NCBI RefSeq assembly: GCF_000226095.1
Contig: NC_016473.1
Location: 5,208,001-5,272,000 of the forward strand
Source: Thermothelomyces thermophilus ATCC 42464
Taxonomy: Eukaryota; Ascomycota; Sordariomycetes; Sordariales; Chaetomiaceae
DNA: 64,000 nt
Reading direction: 5' to 3'
This document shows positions 10,506 through 22,491 of the stretch, one piece after another. The position numbers and the translations under genes were made by a program. The notes under the pieces are model-generated. The model was not told the origin of the DNA, made no database searches, and saw only the letters and a program-made list of their open reading frames with translations. Within the stretch, counting starts at the first letter, position 1. Every line of letters starts with the position of its first letter.

Positions 10506-11807
10506 ATGCCGGCCGTCCACCATCCTCTCGGTGACATCGCCAGGGAGAGAGGGATTCCGAGCCGCCACTACCCCATTTCAGTAAGCACGCATATATATTT
10601 CGCAGTCGCTTTCCTTGCCCTATTACTAGCCGTTGTTCGCTTCCTGGTTAGGCGAAGTGGTGTTTCACACGCTTCAATTACCGGCTTGCACTCATTCAAA
10701 GCCAAGAACTGGCCGAGCAGCACCTCAACCACGCCAGGTGAAAAGAAGAACGAGCAGCCGACCGAGTCCATCACTGCCCCCGGTCGTCAAGGTCAACCGT
10801 CGCTATTGGATCCGGTGTGGGGTTTATTAGTGCGTTTCAAAGCTGTGGCCAGCCAGCTTGGGCCTCTTCGCGGGTCGCCTATAATGGATCAGGGCAAAAG
10901 CGGGCTGAAGGAAGATCATCACCCATGGTCAGCACTGGCGCCATCACGTGGCGTCAGCACCAATGCTTCCCAACAAGCCCGCGACCCTTCAACCACAGGC
11001 CTGAGCTCTGTGGGGTTGACGGCGTGGACAAGCCCCAGCCGGAGCAACAGTCCCATTTTTGGTGACTTGGAGGAAGCGGGGGTGGAGGGAGGCGATGGAG
11101 GAACAGGTCTGCACTTTGAGGACGAGCATTTCCTCCCGGCGCCGGACTCCTCTTGCCCTGGCACGCGCGTCACGGTTCCCCGGCGTTTTTCGCGCCCGCC
11201 TCCTCCACTGCCCCTTACGCCGCCCACCCTTCATGGCAGCCTCTTCCCTTTTGAAGACCGCCAGCCTAACTACGCTGCCTCAGTACCGCCTACCGTCGGC
11301 ACGAGCTTTGTCCACCGGTCAGATTCGGCGCCTGGTGTCGCTTCCAGCTCGGCGAATGTCCTCGTCTACAGCCTGCAGAGCTCAACAACCCTTCCTCAGC
11401 GTCGATCGTATACCAAGAGTGTCCCCATTGGCGTTCCTGTCTCAACCGCTACAGCCTCTGCGTCTTCATCCACGAAGGCCGCGACGTCCGACGGTACGTC
11501 TACCTCTTTCTCACCTTCGAGTTACCCGCCAAAATTGCCCCTCCTCCCACCGCCGCCACCATCGGCGCCGCCAGAGTACGTGTTTGTGGGGGGTCCGGGC
11601 GGTCCAGGGGTTGTCCTGTCCCAGCAAGAAATCAGTCTGCAGGGGGAGATCCTATCCGTTGTTGACAGTGCCGGCCACGGGTGGAAACGACACACGAGGG
11701 TATATGGCGGCGGTGTTTGTCTTGCGTGCATTGCGGCCGCGGCAAGAGACGGTGGACAGGGCGGGTTCTACGGGGATAAAGTGCCGCTTGAGGACCGGCG
11801 ATACTAG
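10506..11807 (+). CDS. Unknown single-pass membrane protein, Ser/Pro-rich
   Basis: Uninterrupted frame from the ATG at 10506 (433 aa); the frame is open further upstream, but only a GTG lies there. A hydrophobic helix at about residues 29-47 (IYFAVAFLALLLAVVRFLV), followed by RR, is the only membrane segment. The rest is disordered, with Ser/Pro stretches. The C-terminus (about 370-433) is the most ordered part, with YVFVGGPGGPGVVLSQQEI, a Gly-rich VYGGGVCLACIAAAARDGG and a final GDKVPLEDRRY. This fits a type of small fungal membrane protein of unknown role; I do not recognise the family. It is isolated: the next genes are more than 5 kb away on either side. Single-exon structure, codon bias and a coherent C-terminus support a real gene. 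Confidence 0.6.
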   Translation: MPAVHHPLGDIARERGIPSRHYPISVSTHIYFAVAFLALLLAVVRFLVRRSGVSHASITGLHSFKAKNWPSSTSTTPGEKKNEQPTESITAPGRQGQPSLLDPVWGLLVRFKAVASQLGPLRGSPIMDQGKSGLKEDHHPWSALAPSRGVSTNASQQARDPSTTGLSSVGLTAWTSPSRSNSPIFGDLEEAGVEGGDGGTGLHFEDEHFLPAPDSSCPGTRVTVPRRFSRPPPPLPLTPPTLHGSLFPFEDRQPNYAASVPPTVGTSFVHRSDSAPGVASSSANVLVYSLQSSTTLPQRRSYTKSVPIGVPVSTATASASSSTKAATSDGTSTSFSPSSYPPKLPLLPPPPPSAPPEYVFVGGPGGPGVVLSQQEISLQGEILSVVDSAGHGWKRHTRVYGGGVCLACIAAAARDGGQGGFYGDKVPLEDRRY

Positions 11808-14800
11808 CAATCCAATCACCGCTTCTGTCCGCGAGTTTCGAAGGAACGTGCAAAATCCAAAATTTGATGATGTGCCCCGAGGCACAGCCGAAACCCTCTT
11901 CCCTTGCTCGAAATTGTACCTGCCAGAAAGCTACTCTTAGGGGATTCGAAAATGCGCGGGACAACATTGAACGGCAGACGATCATTATCAATTTTCTTGG
12001 TCACAATTCTGGCACAACGAGGTCGAACTTGAGTTTGCGCGCAGTGGTGCTCTCGCATGCGGGAAGCCTCGTCGTTTTTCCCGACAGTCGCTTCAGCTGA
12101 TCGACTGTACCTCCTGCGTCGGTATGTACATCTCGTCCTGCATCTCCTATAGGCCGCGGATCGATCATCGCATGTCGGTCGGAGCAGGTGGGGCAGGGTG
12201 ACGGTCCTCTTTTTTGTTCCCCATTCACTTGGGGCACCAACAGCACTCTTGGCTCTTGCGGTGGGCCACGGAAAGGTTGCACCCGGTTAGATCTAGACAT
12301 TTCTTCTTCCCCAGTCGCGCTCACGGTAGCGCTTGACGGAGGCGCTTGAGACGGGGCTGTCTCCTGGGATGTGATTCGGAGAGGAGCGGCGAATTACCGA
12401 GTTAGGGGGGTGTTGTTTACTTAGGTGGACCTTATTCTTTCGCTCGTGGGACAAGGAGGCTTGCGTCTGGTGGGAAGCCTAATAGGTAAGGAGGGGAGGT
12501 CAGAGTCCAAGCCATGGTGATCACGACTTTTCTCAATTTTTATTCCACCTCAATGACCTCGATTGAGGGGAAGGGGGAGGCCAACCGATATTTTGGATTC
12601 CTCCCCAATGTTCTCTAATGATGTTATATAGGTACGTGATGCTACCTGCTCCAGCGCACATCTGCTTGCTGTGATGGGATAGAGGGCGCTCTCATCCATA
12701 GAACTTTAAACCCAAATTCCTGTCACGTTATCACCAGAGCGGAGGGTCGTTTTTCTTTTTCTTTTTTACTTTTTCTCCTCTTGAAATCTGCCTGTTTTTC
12801 TTAAATGACAGCACTCGCATCATTCTTCTCGGACATTCATCCTAGATCGTGAGCGCGGGCGTTCACTGCGACTTCCAGAGACTTGGGCAGCCTAACTTCG
12901 CACCTTGACGGCCATTCGTGGCCGTAGTGATTAGTGCTTGCTTCCTCTTGCCTGCACTCTGGCGGCACAGGCGTCATCAATCATCCAAGAGAGTCTTGTC
13001 ACATGCGGAGTATGCTAGCGGATAAATCAGTCAATTATCAATGCTCTCCCGCCGCTACAATGCATACTAGTGTTGTTATACCGGGCGTCTGCAGCAGTAA
13101 TAATCACGGTAAGGCTGGCGCCGGCGCATTCCCGGATACGGGCACCTCGAAAACCAATGGCAGATTTCGAAGGGACAAACTAGACGTACAAGGGGCAACA
13201 GAAAACCCCCCCCCCTTTTTTTAATTCACCAATGTATTCCGCGGTTCTTGTGCTACTGTGTGGGTAATTAGAGGTATAATTATCTAATGTTTGACGGGCC
13301 AGTCGTGTCGAACAGCAAAAGCGACGCCGCAATTGCCCGCCAGCAATTGCACCTTAAGTATGGGTATTCTGACAAGTCGAGATATTTCGTTTGTAGTATC
13401 GAATTAACGAGTCGTACTGCGGGTTCAATAGGAGAATCCGTAATTACGCATATTCCTTCGGCGCCTCAGGGCGGAAGGCTGACAGTGAACCTATTTACCT
13501 AACCTTGCCGCTCTCCCGTTTCGGGCGAAATGTTCCGCGGATGAACGTCATCTTATCCGGAAAAGAAAAACAAGGTGGAACAGTCTCCGAAGGAGGTCAG
13601 ATGCCTAGAAAAAAGTCTCACGTCATCTGTGCCGCGTCACGGACGCTAGTATACGGTCAACTCACGGGAAAGGCAATCTGTTAGTGCTAATTGGGTAGGT
13701 TACCCGTCTGCTTTTCCCGCGCGCACCGCCCGGGGTGGTCGGATGAGGATGATGAAAGCGAAGATCGAGTCAGCCATCGGATGACCAGCTCTGTTCTGTT
13801 CCCCCCATGTTGAATAGCCACGTCTCATCGTCACGTCTCTCGGGTTGGTTGAAAAGGCCTGTGGCGGAATCACGGCGGGAGTTCGGTAGGCAACACAGGC
13901 GCGTATCGGGTATTGGGAGGTTGTTATCTGGTTGGACAGGAGGTTATCACCGTCTGTTCGAGCACCAATGAATCGAATAATCACCCTAAAGGGGTGCAGC
14001 GATACAAATGCGAGCAGTTGGTCGAGAACGCTCTCGCAAATGCCCCGGGTTGTCCAATCGTGCGCCGACGGCACGCAAGCGGCGAGGTGTGTTCCGGAAA
14101 TGAATGGAAGACGAGGCGAGGTGTAGTGCTGACTGATGTCAACATGGCCCCTTACCCTCCCATGGTCACATTATCGGGGGTTAATTATGCAGCTGTAGGC
14201 GTCTAGACGTACAGGGGCTTGAAAAAAGTCCGGGTGACAGGGCCGCCTCCGGGCGAGATCACCATCGTTGCGACTACAGAGTATTATCTCTGACGACATT
14301 GTTCTTGGAGAACCTAGAACCTTGACTGTGGCAGGCGCATGGAGAATTAGGCACCGTCTAGGTGTGTAGTGCGCTTGGCTGGGAACTGGGAACGTTTCTC
14401 TAATTATCTGTTGAAGTAACTATCAGATCAAGCTTGTATGACGGATTATTGCCTTCTCTAGTTAATTACCACCTAAAGCAGCGCACACCCCATTTTCGTC
14501 AAAGGCTCTCGTCTATGACCAGGCACCTTTCCTAATACTGTCCTGTACTCTAATTGTCATCTTATGAGCCCCTTATGGAACAGCATTCCAACTACTCCTT
14601 TGGCATGGGACCTCCATTGCCACATTCCCGGTTGGGATCTAATATGTATATACATCCAAGGTAAGTTCAAGGGGAATGTAGCCGGAAGCACCAAGCCTCA
14701 AAGGACTCTCACAACTAGAATGGGTCGGGCAAGATTCGGAGGACATTCCTCGAACCTGTAATGACAAAAAGGAGAAAGAAAAACAAAAGCTTCTTGTAGA

Positions 14801-17800
14801 AACTATTGCGGCGAATATTCCCTTGTAAATCAAGCTATGGAGTGGTTGCGAAACAAGGAGCATCTCTAGGGCAGTGGTAATCCAAATTTACGGTATCCTG
14901 TCGCCTCAATGTAATCCACTCCACTACCCAGAAGACTATAGAATAGCTAAACGAGTTCTTCAAAGGACGGGCAACACTGTTCCAGCATAGGCCCTGCTTC
15001 CGGCTGATGCGGTTCGTCCGATCATTATATCTGACCCGCTCCACCACCGAAGATTGATTCGCTCAGGTCCGGCCGGTTAGGATGACAATGTGGCTGTTGC
15101 TTTCTCACAGCCTCAATCCTGACTCATGAAGAGTCGAGATGGCTTCCTTTTGTCACCGCCCTCAATGCTTACCAACAAGCCATCCTTGTTACAGACCTTA
15201 CGCTAGAGGGCGTTTTAGGATTGAAGTCCAATGACAGAACCCCCCCTTTATTTTCTTACCCTACCATGTTTTGTATTATTTCTTTAATGCTTTTCCAACT
15301 TCGTCACAGTCAACCCTTGAATTAAGGATGCTGCTACAGAAGCAGAACGAGCTATCATCAACTTTAACTTCGCAGAAACGTCGAGCTTGAACTGAACGGC
15401 AGGCGGCAGCGTAGCAAAACTGAGTCATGGTGCAGGGCCGGCGGTGACTCTGGTTTCTCCTATTAGGAGGAACTGGGAGCCTCGGGTCAACCGACATACT
15501 TTTGCTCTAATTAATGTTTTACTCTAACCCATTATGCAAGTTGGATACGGGGGTTAATTAGGAGGCCTCAACGACGAACTTTGTTATGAAGCTGCATCCA
15601 GACAATAGCGTATGACCATCGTCCAGAGTACTCCTTGGCGATGAGTGGTTACTCGTGAGTTACGGAGACGGGGAGCCGAGCGACCCCTTGAACGCGCAGG
15701 TCTATGGGTCGCATTGCGGCGCAGCACCTGGAGCGGCTGACCCTGGCGACACCAAGATCCTCGATGCCACGAGCTGTGCAACAACAACAATCCCAGGATG
15801 GTCAATATCGAATCCGCGCCTGTTCATATGTTGTAGAAGCATCCGAGCTGGAGATCTTGTGTCGCCAACAGGGTGCCAATGTTAAGCGCTCTCGCGTGCA
15901 GCTTGCGCCAGGCGCATGTGCGCCTTCGTTCCCAAAGACGGTCGCAGTGGGGGCTGGGGCTGGGGAGGTGACACATGGAGTGACGGCCGCAGGGCCCACA
16001 GGTTGCGTTTCATCAAGGCAACGGGCGCTGATAAACAGGCACGTTGCGGGGTCGCAAGTTTCTGCGCCGTCGGTCTTTGACATGGCGCTCTGTTCTTTGT
16101 GACGACTAGAGAACAGGGACCTCGCCTCGTGCATCACACGCAATACGCAAGTAGTATGCCCAAGTCGAAGGTGCTTGAACCGTTTGGCCTGAGAGAGACG
16201 GCGCGCGGAGATCGGAGTCAGCCTCGAAAAGGGGCATTCGGGCTGTCAAGTGTCCTTTCCCTTCCTCGGTCGCTCCTCTTCAGGTCGACTTTGCTTCGTC
16301 CATGTTTCAAGTTTCCCCTTGGGGTCGCAAAAGGAGTCCTGAATTGTATGTAATCCGTACAGTACATACTTGTCACGAGTGTACGAAGGGAGTACTAGTA
16401 TGTCGCGGACCGAGCCTCGTGCAACAACCAGGGCATTCAAGAGGAAGCATTTCGAACGCAAATCGTTTGTGGAGTCGTGCCACGAGTTCCAGGGAAAGCC
16501 CTCTCCAGGCGCATGGAATGCAATCTCGAGAATCTCTTGTCGTCAATGCTCATGGTAATGCTGCTGTTTGTAAACAGGGAAGGAGCGCAGCAGAGAAACT
16601 TCGGGTAAAGCATGAGGCGGGAAGAACAGACGGGCGCTTCCCGATCTCCAGGATCGGACGAACAAGGGTTGGCTGGCTTCCGAGCACAGTGACGGGACGC
16701 CCCATTTTGCGGCCAACAAAGCCGTCGGAATGAGAGCGGCCGAGTTTGAAACGGTTCGGTTACTCGCGAGCAAAGAAAGGAATAAAAAAATCGTCAGTAG
16801 ATATTATTTCCAGACCAACAAACCTCAAAAAGCCACACTCATGACGTCTCATGGGCTTCACATTTCCTACAAAAAAATGAAGAGAGAAGAAAATGCCCCT
16901 GAGATGGTTGGACTAAATTCCGCGAAGCTGCGGCGAGTGTTCGCCCGCTAAGAGTTCAACCAAGCCAGCGGCAGAAGCCCATTGGTTTGCTCCACATCAG
17001 GCAGTCACGGTTACTAACCGTAATCGGATTAGCGGCGGTTTGCGCTGGCTGGCGTTTTGTGGCCCTAAGGACACCAATAGAACACGAGATGTGAAGATAC
17101 ACTAACAATTCCAAGGCTATTTTTCTTTGAGAAATCGTTAGCAGCGAACTTTTTTGTGTTGGGGGAAGAAGGTACTGTTGGAAGCCCCGCTTATGTCATT
17201 CTTCAATTGGCGCGGAATTTCGCGCTCTCATTCGTCGATCCGACCCGCCAAGCCATCGATATTCTTGCCAGCGCCTGTTGTCCGCGGGCCCAACCCGCGC
17301 GCTCCATGCAATCATCGTGGCCTGCTATCCGCTCGGCCTTTGCCTGCGACAGGTGCCCCTGCCGCGGACCCCTGTTCGCTGGCCACTCAGGTCGCGATTC
17401 AGCTCCTCTGCCCCACCCGCTCTCTTCCCGGCTCTGTCGAATCCCAGCCCTTCATCTCTCGTTTCCGAAAGCCCTTCTTCCCTCTCCTCCTCCTGCTCCC
17501 CTTCTTCCCTTTGGCATCACCAGCAGCCACCCTTCCTTTCGCGCTTTCCCTCCTCCTCCCTTCGTGGTGCGTCCCCGTGTCGTCGCCGTCGTTGCTCGTC
17601 ATAATTCTTTGGCTTGACAACCGAAACTTCCCAACATCGCTGCATTCTCTCGACCCACTGCACAATTCGCGATACGAGAAAAAAAAAGTTCAAGACAGGA
17701 GGCATTTAGAAAGCTCACCACAAAACCCTTGTCTTTAATCTTTGTATTCTTATTTTTTTTTTAACGCACATATTGTCTTTTTTTTGTTGCCATTGCTCGC

Positions 17801-18566
17801 TAGCTTTGGGCCGGATCGCTTTTCGTTCTCGACCACAGCTTAATCTTCCGCCCGACGCCAGCCAGCTGTGCGACACAGAGACCTGCATTACTTGCATCTC
17901 AAGCGCCGACCTGCGGAGAAACAGCAGCTTCGAGTTCGAAGATTTGGGAGCGTTGTCACCTGTGCTTGCACGGCCGTCAAGGGATTGCCTGGTTCATCCC
18001 ATCTGCGCATTTGACAAGTTCAAACTCGCCTGGCTGCACGAAGTGCGGGTCGGCAGCTCAGCTTCCCCCGGTCAGCAAACCTTTGATCTCGTCTCGCCAC
18101 CGCCGAAGCACCATCGGGAAGTTACGTTTTTCAGCAAAGGCCGCCTGCCCGCCTTCGTCACAAAACACAACCTCGCTGACGAGCAACTGGCCCCATCTTT
18201 CCTTCCATCGTTTTTTGTCTAATTCGACCGCTCATTCAGCATCTACGGGCCTTCGCCAGCATCGTTAATTACCATCCTCGCATTTCCAGCTGATCGGTTC
18301 TTCACAATCATCAGTATTCGGTTTTTAGTCGGAACAAGGCATTCTCCCGTCATCATTCTTTTTTCGACTCTTCGAGAGAAATACCAATAGACCTAGCCGC
18401 CGCACATTAAACGTTCGATCACGTTTTCTCGGCCGCCACGATTCGCTTCGGTACTTTCTAATATCCACACGACCGACCCCGCATCTTTCTGATTTCCCTC
18501 GTCAACTAGGGCATTCCGCTTGGCCCGACAGTTTTCCTGAGTCACGTCCAAACATATCACGCAGTT
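11808..18566. other. Long gene-poor intergenic region
   Basis: No frame with recognisable protein character. Holds one exact copy of the dispersed 12-mer (16350). From about 17.1 kb to 18.56 kb the plus strand is pyrimidine-rich and contains several upstream ATGs; this is probably the promoter plus a long 5' leader of the gene at 18567. No tRNA or rRNA signature was seen. Confidence 0.5.
16350..16361. repeat. Dispersed 12-mer, copy 4
   Basis: Exact GTAATCCGTACA, reverse orientation, followed by GTACATAC, so its right flank resembles copy 3. Confidence 0.6.
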
Positions 18567-20270
18567 ATGGACGCTGGAAGTCTGGCTCAAATGTCGCACG
18601 CTCACCTCAACCAAGCCCACGGCTTGACCATGGGCTCCGGCCTCGCATCTCGTAGGGGGGGTCAGAACATCAAGCCGCTTTCGTTCGAAGCCTTGAAGAC
18701 ACCTACCGACAACGGAGTGCCGACTCCCCGTACCAGCCGATCGCATCTGTTGGCTGGCCTGCGCACCGCACCGAAGTCGGCAACGGCAGGAAACTTCTCA
18801 AACCTTCCTTCGCCTACAACGACCATGCCTCAAGTCCGGAACCGCAACTCCATGACCCCCGGCATGTATGACGCGGCCAGCTTGTACGGACCGAAGACGT
18901 CGATCCCTCGTTTTGCTAGCCAGCTGCAAGCCCAGCAGGTTCAGCAGTATCCCCTCGCTCAGTTGTCTGGCTTCAGCCAACAATACACGGCGGAGCAGGT
19001 CCTGGCGCCCCCGCAGTTGCAGTTGGACGAGACCCGGGAGCACATTGACCCCGCCCTCCAGGCTCAGCTCCTGTATACCAACGCCTATCTGTCCGATCAG
19101 CAGCATCGTCTTCAGCAACAGCTCAAGGCTCTGCAGGCTGCTGCTCAGCAGTTCCAGGGACTCAGCCTTAATGGCCATTCTCAGATGATGCAGCAAGGCT
19201 ACCCGAACATGTACCAGCAGCAGCAGATGCAGAATAACATGCTGGCGTCCGGCGCGGCGCAGACCGGGCTTTACGCCATGTATGATGGCCTCACGGGGGC
19301 CTCCAACCTCTATGTGGACCAAAACCAAGCTCAAGCCCAGGCACAGCAGGCGCAGCTCAACGCCCAGCTCCAGGCTCAGCTCAACGCTCAGCTTGTTAAC
19401 CAGGCTCAGCTGGCCAACGCGTACGCGAACATGCAGCAGCCCGCTGTTGGGCCGCCCCGCGTTCAGGTTTCTCCTCCGCCGTCCGCCCCTAACGCAACTG
19501 GCGCCCGGATGCCCTCGCCGCCGCGCCGGCACGATTCACCTGCCGAGCCTCATACGCCTCTGCCGCCGGCGAGCGCCAACGCGTTCCGTCGGGGTCATAA
19601 GAAGTCCCCGTCGGTCTCCAACAAGGCTAATCTGTCGATCGCGACGAACGAGGAGCCGCCCAAATCTGCCGGACCAAAGACTGCTTCGTTTCCGCTCACT
19701 CCTGTGACCACTGGTTATGGGCCTGGTCAAGGTCGGGCTGGCGAGCATCCCATCCGCCAGCCCCGGAACCCGCCCTCTCTGGACGAGCTCAAGTCTAAGC
19801 CGACGGCCAAGCATGAAGGCAGCAAGAACTTTGTCACCCGCACTCGTCGCTCAGCCATCAATAACCTTGTGCGCGCCGGCCTTGAGAGGCGCAAGGAGGC
19901 CCGAAGCTCTGGAAGCGTCAGCCCAATCTCTGAGAGCACCGAGGAGCTCGTTGAGACGCCCATGACAGACAACGATAGCGACTCTGGCCGTAGTGGGTCG
20001 GGCAGCCTTCTCGACCGCGATGAGTGCAGCCTGCCCAGCTCGAGGACTAGTACCGGCAGCTGGGGTGCCATTGGCTCTGATCGCCCGAGTTCCCGCGAGA
20101 AGGCGGACCGCTCCAGCGTCGACAGCGCGCCCTCGGACGCGGAGAACGCACCGGGGAGCTTCGCGAGCCTTCTCAAGAACAGCAACCAGAATGTTAAGAC
20201 TGGTGCTGACGCCCAGCGCAAGGCCAGGCTCGTCCTCACCAGCGCCGAGAAGCGCAAGCTCGCTGTCTAG
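18567..20270 (+). CDS. Conserved ascomycete Q-rich low-complexity protein
   Basis: Single-exon frame, 567 aa, ATG at 18567. Residues about 120-290 are rich in Gln/Ala/Leu (RLQQQLKALQAAAQQF, QAQLNAQLQAQLNAQLVNQ), suited to a coiled coil or prion-like assembly. Pro/Ser-rich segments follow. The C-terminal part contains the best conserved block, RNPPSLDELKSKPTAKHEG then SKNFVTRTRRSAINNLVRAG and LERRKEAR, a basic helix I associate with uncharacterised ascomycete proteins, and ends in a charged AEKRKLAV. There is no catalytic domain. The composition suggests a cytoplasmic RNA-granule or scaffold role, but that is inference. The leader upstream is unusually long and CT-rich, which in fungi often marks translationally regulated genes. 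Confidence 0.8.
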   Translation: MDAGSLAQMSHAHLNQAHGLTMGSGLASRRGGQNIKPLSFEALKTPTDNGVPTPRTSRSHLLAGLRTAPKSATAGNFSNLPSPTTTMPQVRNRNSMTPGMYDAASLYGPKTSIPRFASQLQAQQVQQYPLAQLSGFSQQYTAEQVLAPPQLQLDETREHIDPALQAQLLYTNAYLSDQQHRLQQQLKALQAAAQQFQGLSLNGHSQMMQQGYPNMYQQQQMQNNMLASGAAQTGLYAMYDGLTGASNLYVDQNQAQAQAQQAQLNAQLQAQLNAQLVNQAQLANAYANMQQPAVGPPRVQVSPPPSAPNATGARMPSPPRRHDSPAEPHTPLPPASANAFRRGHKKSPSVSNKANLSIATNEEPPKSAGPKTASFPLTPVTTGYGPGQGRAGEHPIRQPRNPPSLDELKSKPTAKHEGSKNFVTRTRRSAINNLVRAGLERRKEARSSGSVSPISESTEELVETPMTDNDSDSGRSGSGSLLDRDECSLPSSRTSTGSWGAIGSDRPSSREKADRSSVDSAPSDAENAPGSFASLLKNSNQNVKTGADAQRKARLVLTSAEKRKLAV

Positions 20271-22491
20271 TCAACACTGGGATTTCAACAATGGTGAGCT
20301 GGACAAGTGGACTTTTTTACGCTGATTCACGATCATGTCTTCTTTTTTTTGATCTTTTTCCTTCATCGTCCGGCTGTGGGCTCATCCCCAAGTTGTTGGT
20401 TGCAGCGCGTTTCAACGACTGGATCATTCCCCCCCGAACACGTTATACGATGTTTTTTTCTGCGCTTTCTGAAATGACTGGGACCCCACGTTTGCTATTC
20501 AGGGTATGGTTGCGGGACCCTCTTTCCAATTTCGTTCTCAAGGAGGAGGGTGTTAGTTTTCGGCCTGTGATGCATTTTTAGGGGACAATGCCTTGGTTTC
20601 TCGGAAACTTCGATTCTTCGACGGCACCAGAAATACCTGCCGACCCTTTCCCCCCTTTCATAAATGCTGGCACTGCGGAGATCCGCCTTTGGGCCCGCCA
20701 GGTCCTTCGATTCTTACAGTCCTTCACCGGCTCTCAATGACAACCAAGTTTTCATTGTCTTGTGGGGATTCTTCTTCTTAGCTCGGGAACAGGCGGTCCA
20801 GAGCTTGGAGCAGCTGTGGCAGACTGGAGCACTGAGGGGGGGATATGGATTATATGAGCGAATGGATGGGTAGCTGGGACATGGGAGTGGTATGACGAGG
20901 AGGAAAAGCACAAAGCAGACGTGGGTTAAACCCGTCGTACGCTAGCCCGGGAATGGATTTGGGATCTGACAGCAAGGGTTTGGTCTCGGGAGTAGCAGAT
21001 CACCTCATGATATGGGGTACGACGACCGGGCGCTGTTGGGTAGATGGCATAGCGTCTTTGACGTTATTCATTGGCCCAGAGAGCACCTGGTTTGCAAGTG
21101 GGAGATGGGTGGTGCTTGAGGCGCCGGATTCTGGCTTATAGCTTAGAGCTAGGTAGCTACCCCTCCTTCGTCTTCCATTCACTTCTGGCATCATTTGCCT
21201 TGTTTGATAGTACATCTTCATGTCCCTCCTGGTGCCGTGTGAGTTGCGAGCGTGGCAAAGCCTGGAAAGTGGAGTTGTTCCTTCTCAAGCATAGCTCCAT
21301 CACGGCAAATCAGAGCGACTCTGCGCGGTCCTCCGCCCGGCTCTTTTGCATCCAACTCGGAGCAGATCTTCTGGCCAGGGTTCAGGCGCTTTCCATGACC
21401 TAATCACATATCTCTGACTCACGACAAATATAGCACAGTTTAGTTAAGGCTGCCGTGAGGCTCTTGCATATGTGTCGTGGTGCAGTATTCGCATAACTCG
21501 AGAGCTGGCACTTGCTAATGTTCCTAATTTGCTCGCCCTGCAGATTCTCTGAATCCGTTGCCAGACGTGGGATTGCCAAAGGAAAAATAGAGGGAAATTG
21601 CCTGCAATGTTAGTAATAGCTAAGTAGATCTAATTTGTGCTGCCCTACAGGAGAGGCCTTCTACGTTGAGGATGGAGGCAGGCGCGAGTTGACTGATGCC
21701 TGACAAGATAGTACGCTAATTACTAGTTGTCGTATGTAAGGTAATGGACCAATATTAGATAAGTACCTTTTGTACACTCTTTGGCCTCGGTTTGTAGGAA
21801 GCCAAGCTGATAAAGACGAGTTCGAATCGAAATGGCTGCCTTGATAATATCTGAGATCCGATAACAACATCGCTGTTTTGTGGCCGAACGTCAGCGTGTC
21901 GGCCTTTCGGGCTAACTATACACGTAATCTCGGATGCTAGAGCATGCTAAAGCCACTGGCGTTTCTTAAACCCGATGAAATAGGTAGGAGGAGTAGGTCT
22001 GCTCTGGTTTACCGGCCAGAGTGGGTGGTGGGGTCCACGCTCCCCGCCCGACTTTGAACTTCAATTTGCTAAAGTGGTGTCGTCATTCTGCGGCTAACGG
22101 GGATAACGGACTTTCCAGGAAACAAAGAGGGGCAGCCAGCTTGCCGCGAGCGATTCATTCATTCTGTCGGTTTCCACTTGCTGACAATTCAACATTCCAT
22201 AAGTCTAATAATTTCAGAGTCAGGTTGTTGATTTAACAGCCGGATACTTTTTCGGTTAGTTGGTACTCTGCAGGCGTTTGGTTAATTAATTACACAAATC
22301 TATCTACTAATTAACACACTGTAGTGACTTTTCAAACAAGCACACCTCCAACGAGCACAAAACAAGTATGGCATCTTCCCATCTCTCCCTCTCTCCCCCC
22401 CTCCACTCCCCCTTTTTGTTTTCTTTTTCTTTTTCGATTTTCTTTTTTTTTAGGCGTGTGACTCACAATCTCCAGACCATCAACGTCCGCC
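20271..22491. other. Intergenic region
   Basis: 3' flank of the Q-rich protein gene followed by the promoter of the aldo/keto reductase gene. A CT-rich stretch (about 22376-22455) immediately precedes the reductase ATG. An ATG at 22368 lies in a different frame from the reductase. No gene seen. Confidence 0.55.

Noticed and set aside
11059-11940. 293-codon frame overlapping the membrane protein gene
   Set aside because: A +1 shadow: low-complexity Arg/Ser text without motif, while the other frame has a coherent helix and C-terminus.
17154-17738. 194-codon frame upstream of the Q-rich protein
   Set aside because: No ATG at its start, pyrimidine-driven composition (Ser/Leu/Pro), no domain; better read as leader or promoter.
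21815-21845. TTCGAATC stretch resembling a tRNA T-loop
   Set aside because: No T-stem, acceptor stem or A box could be paired around it.
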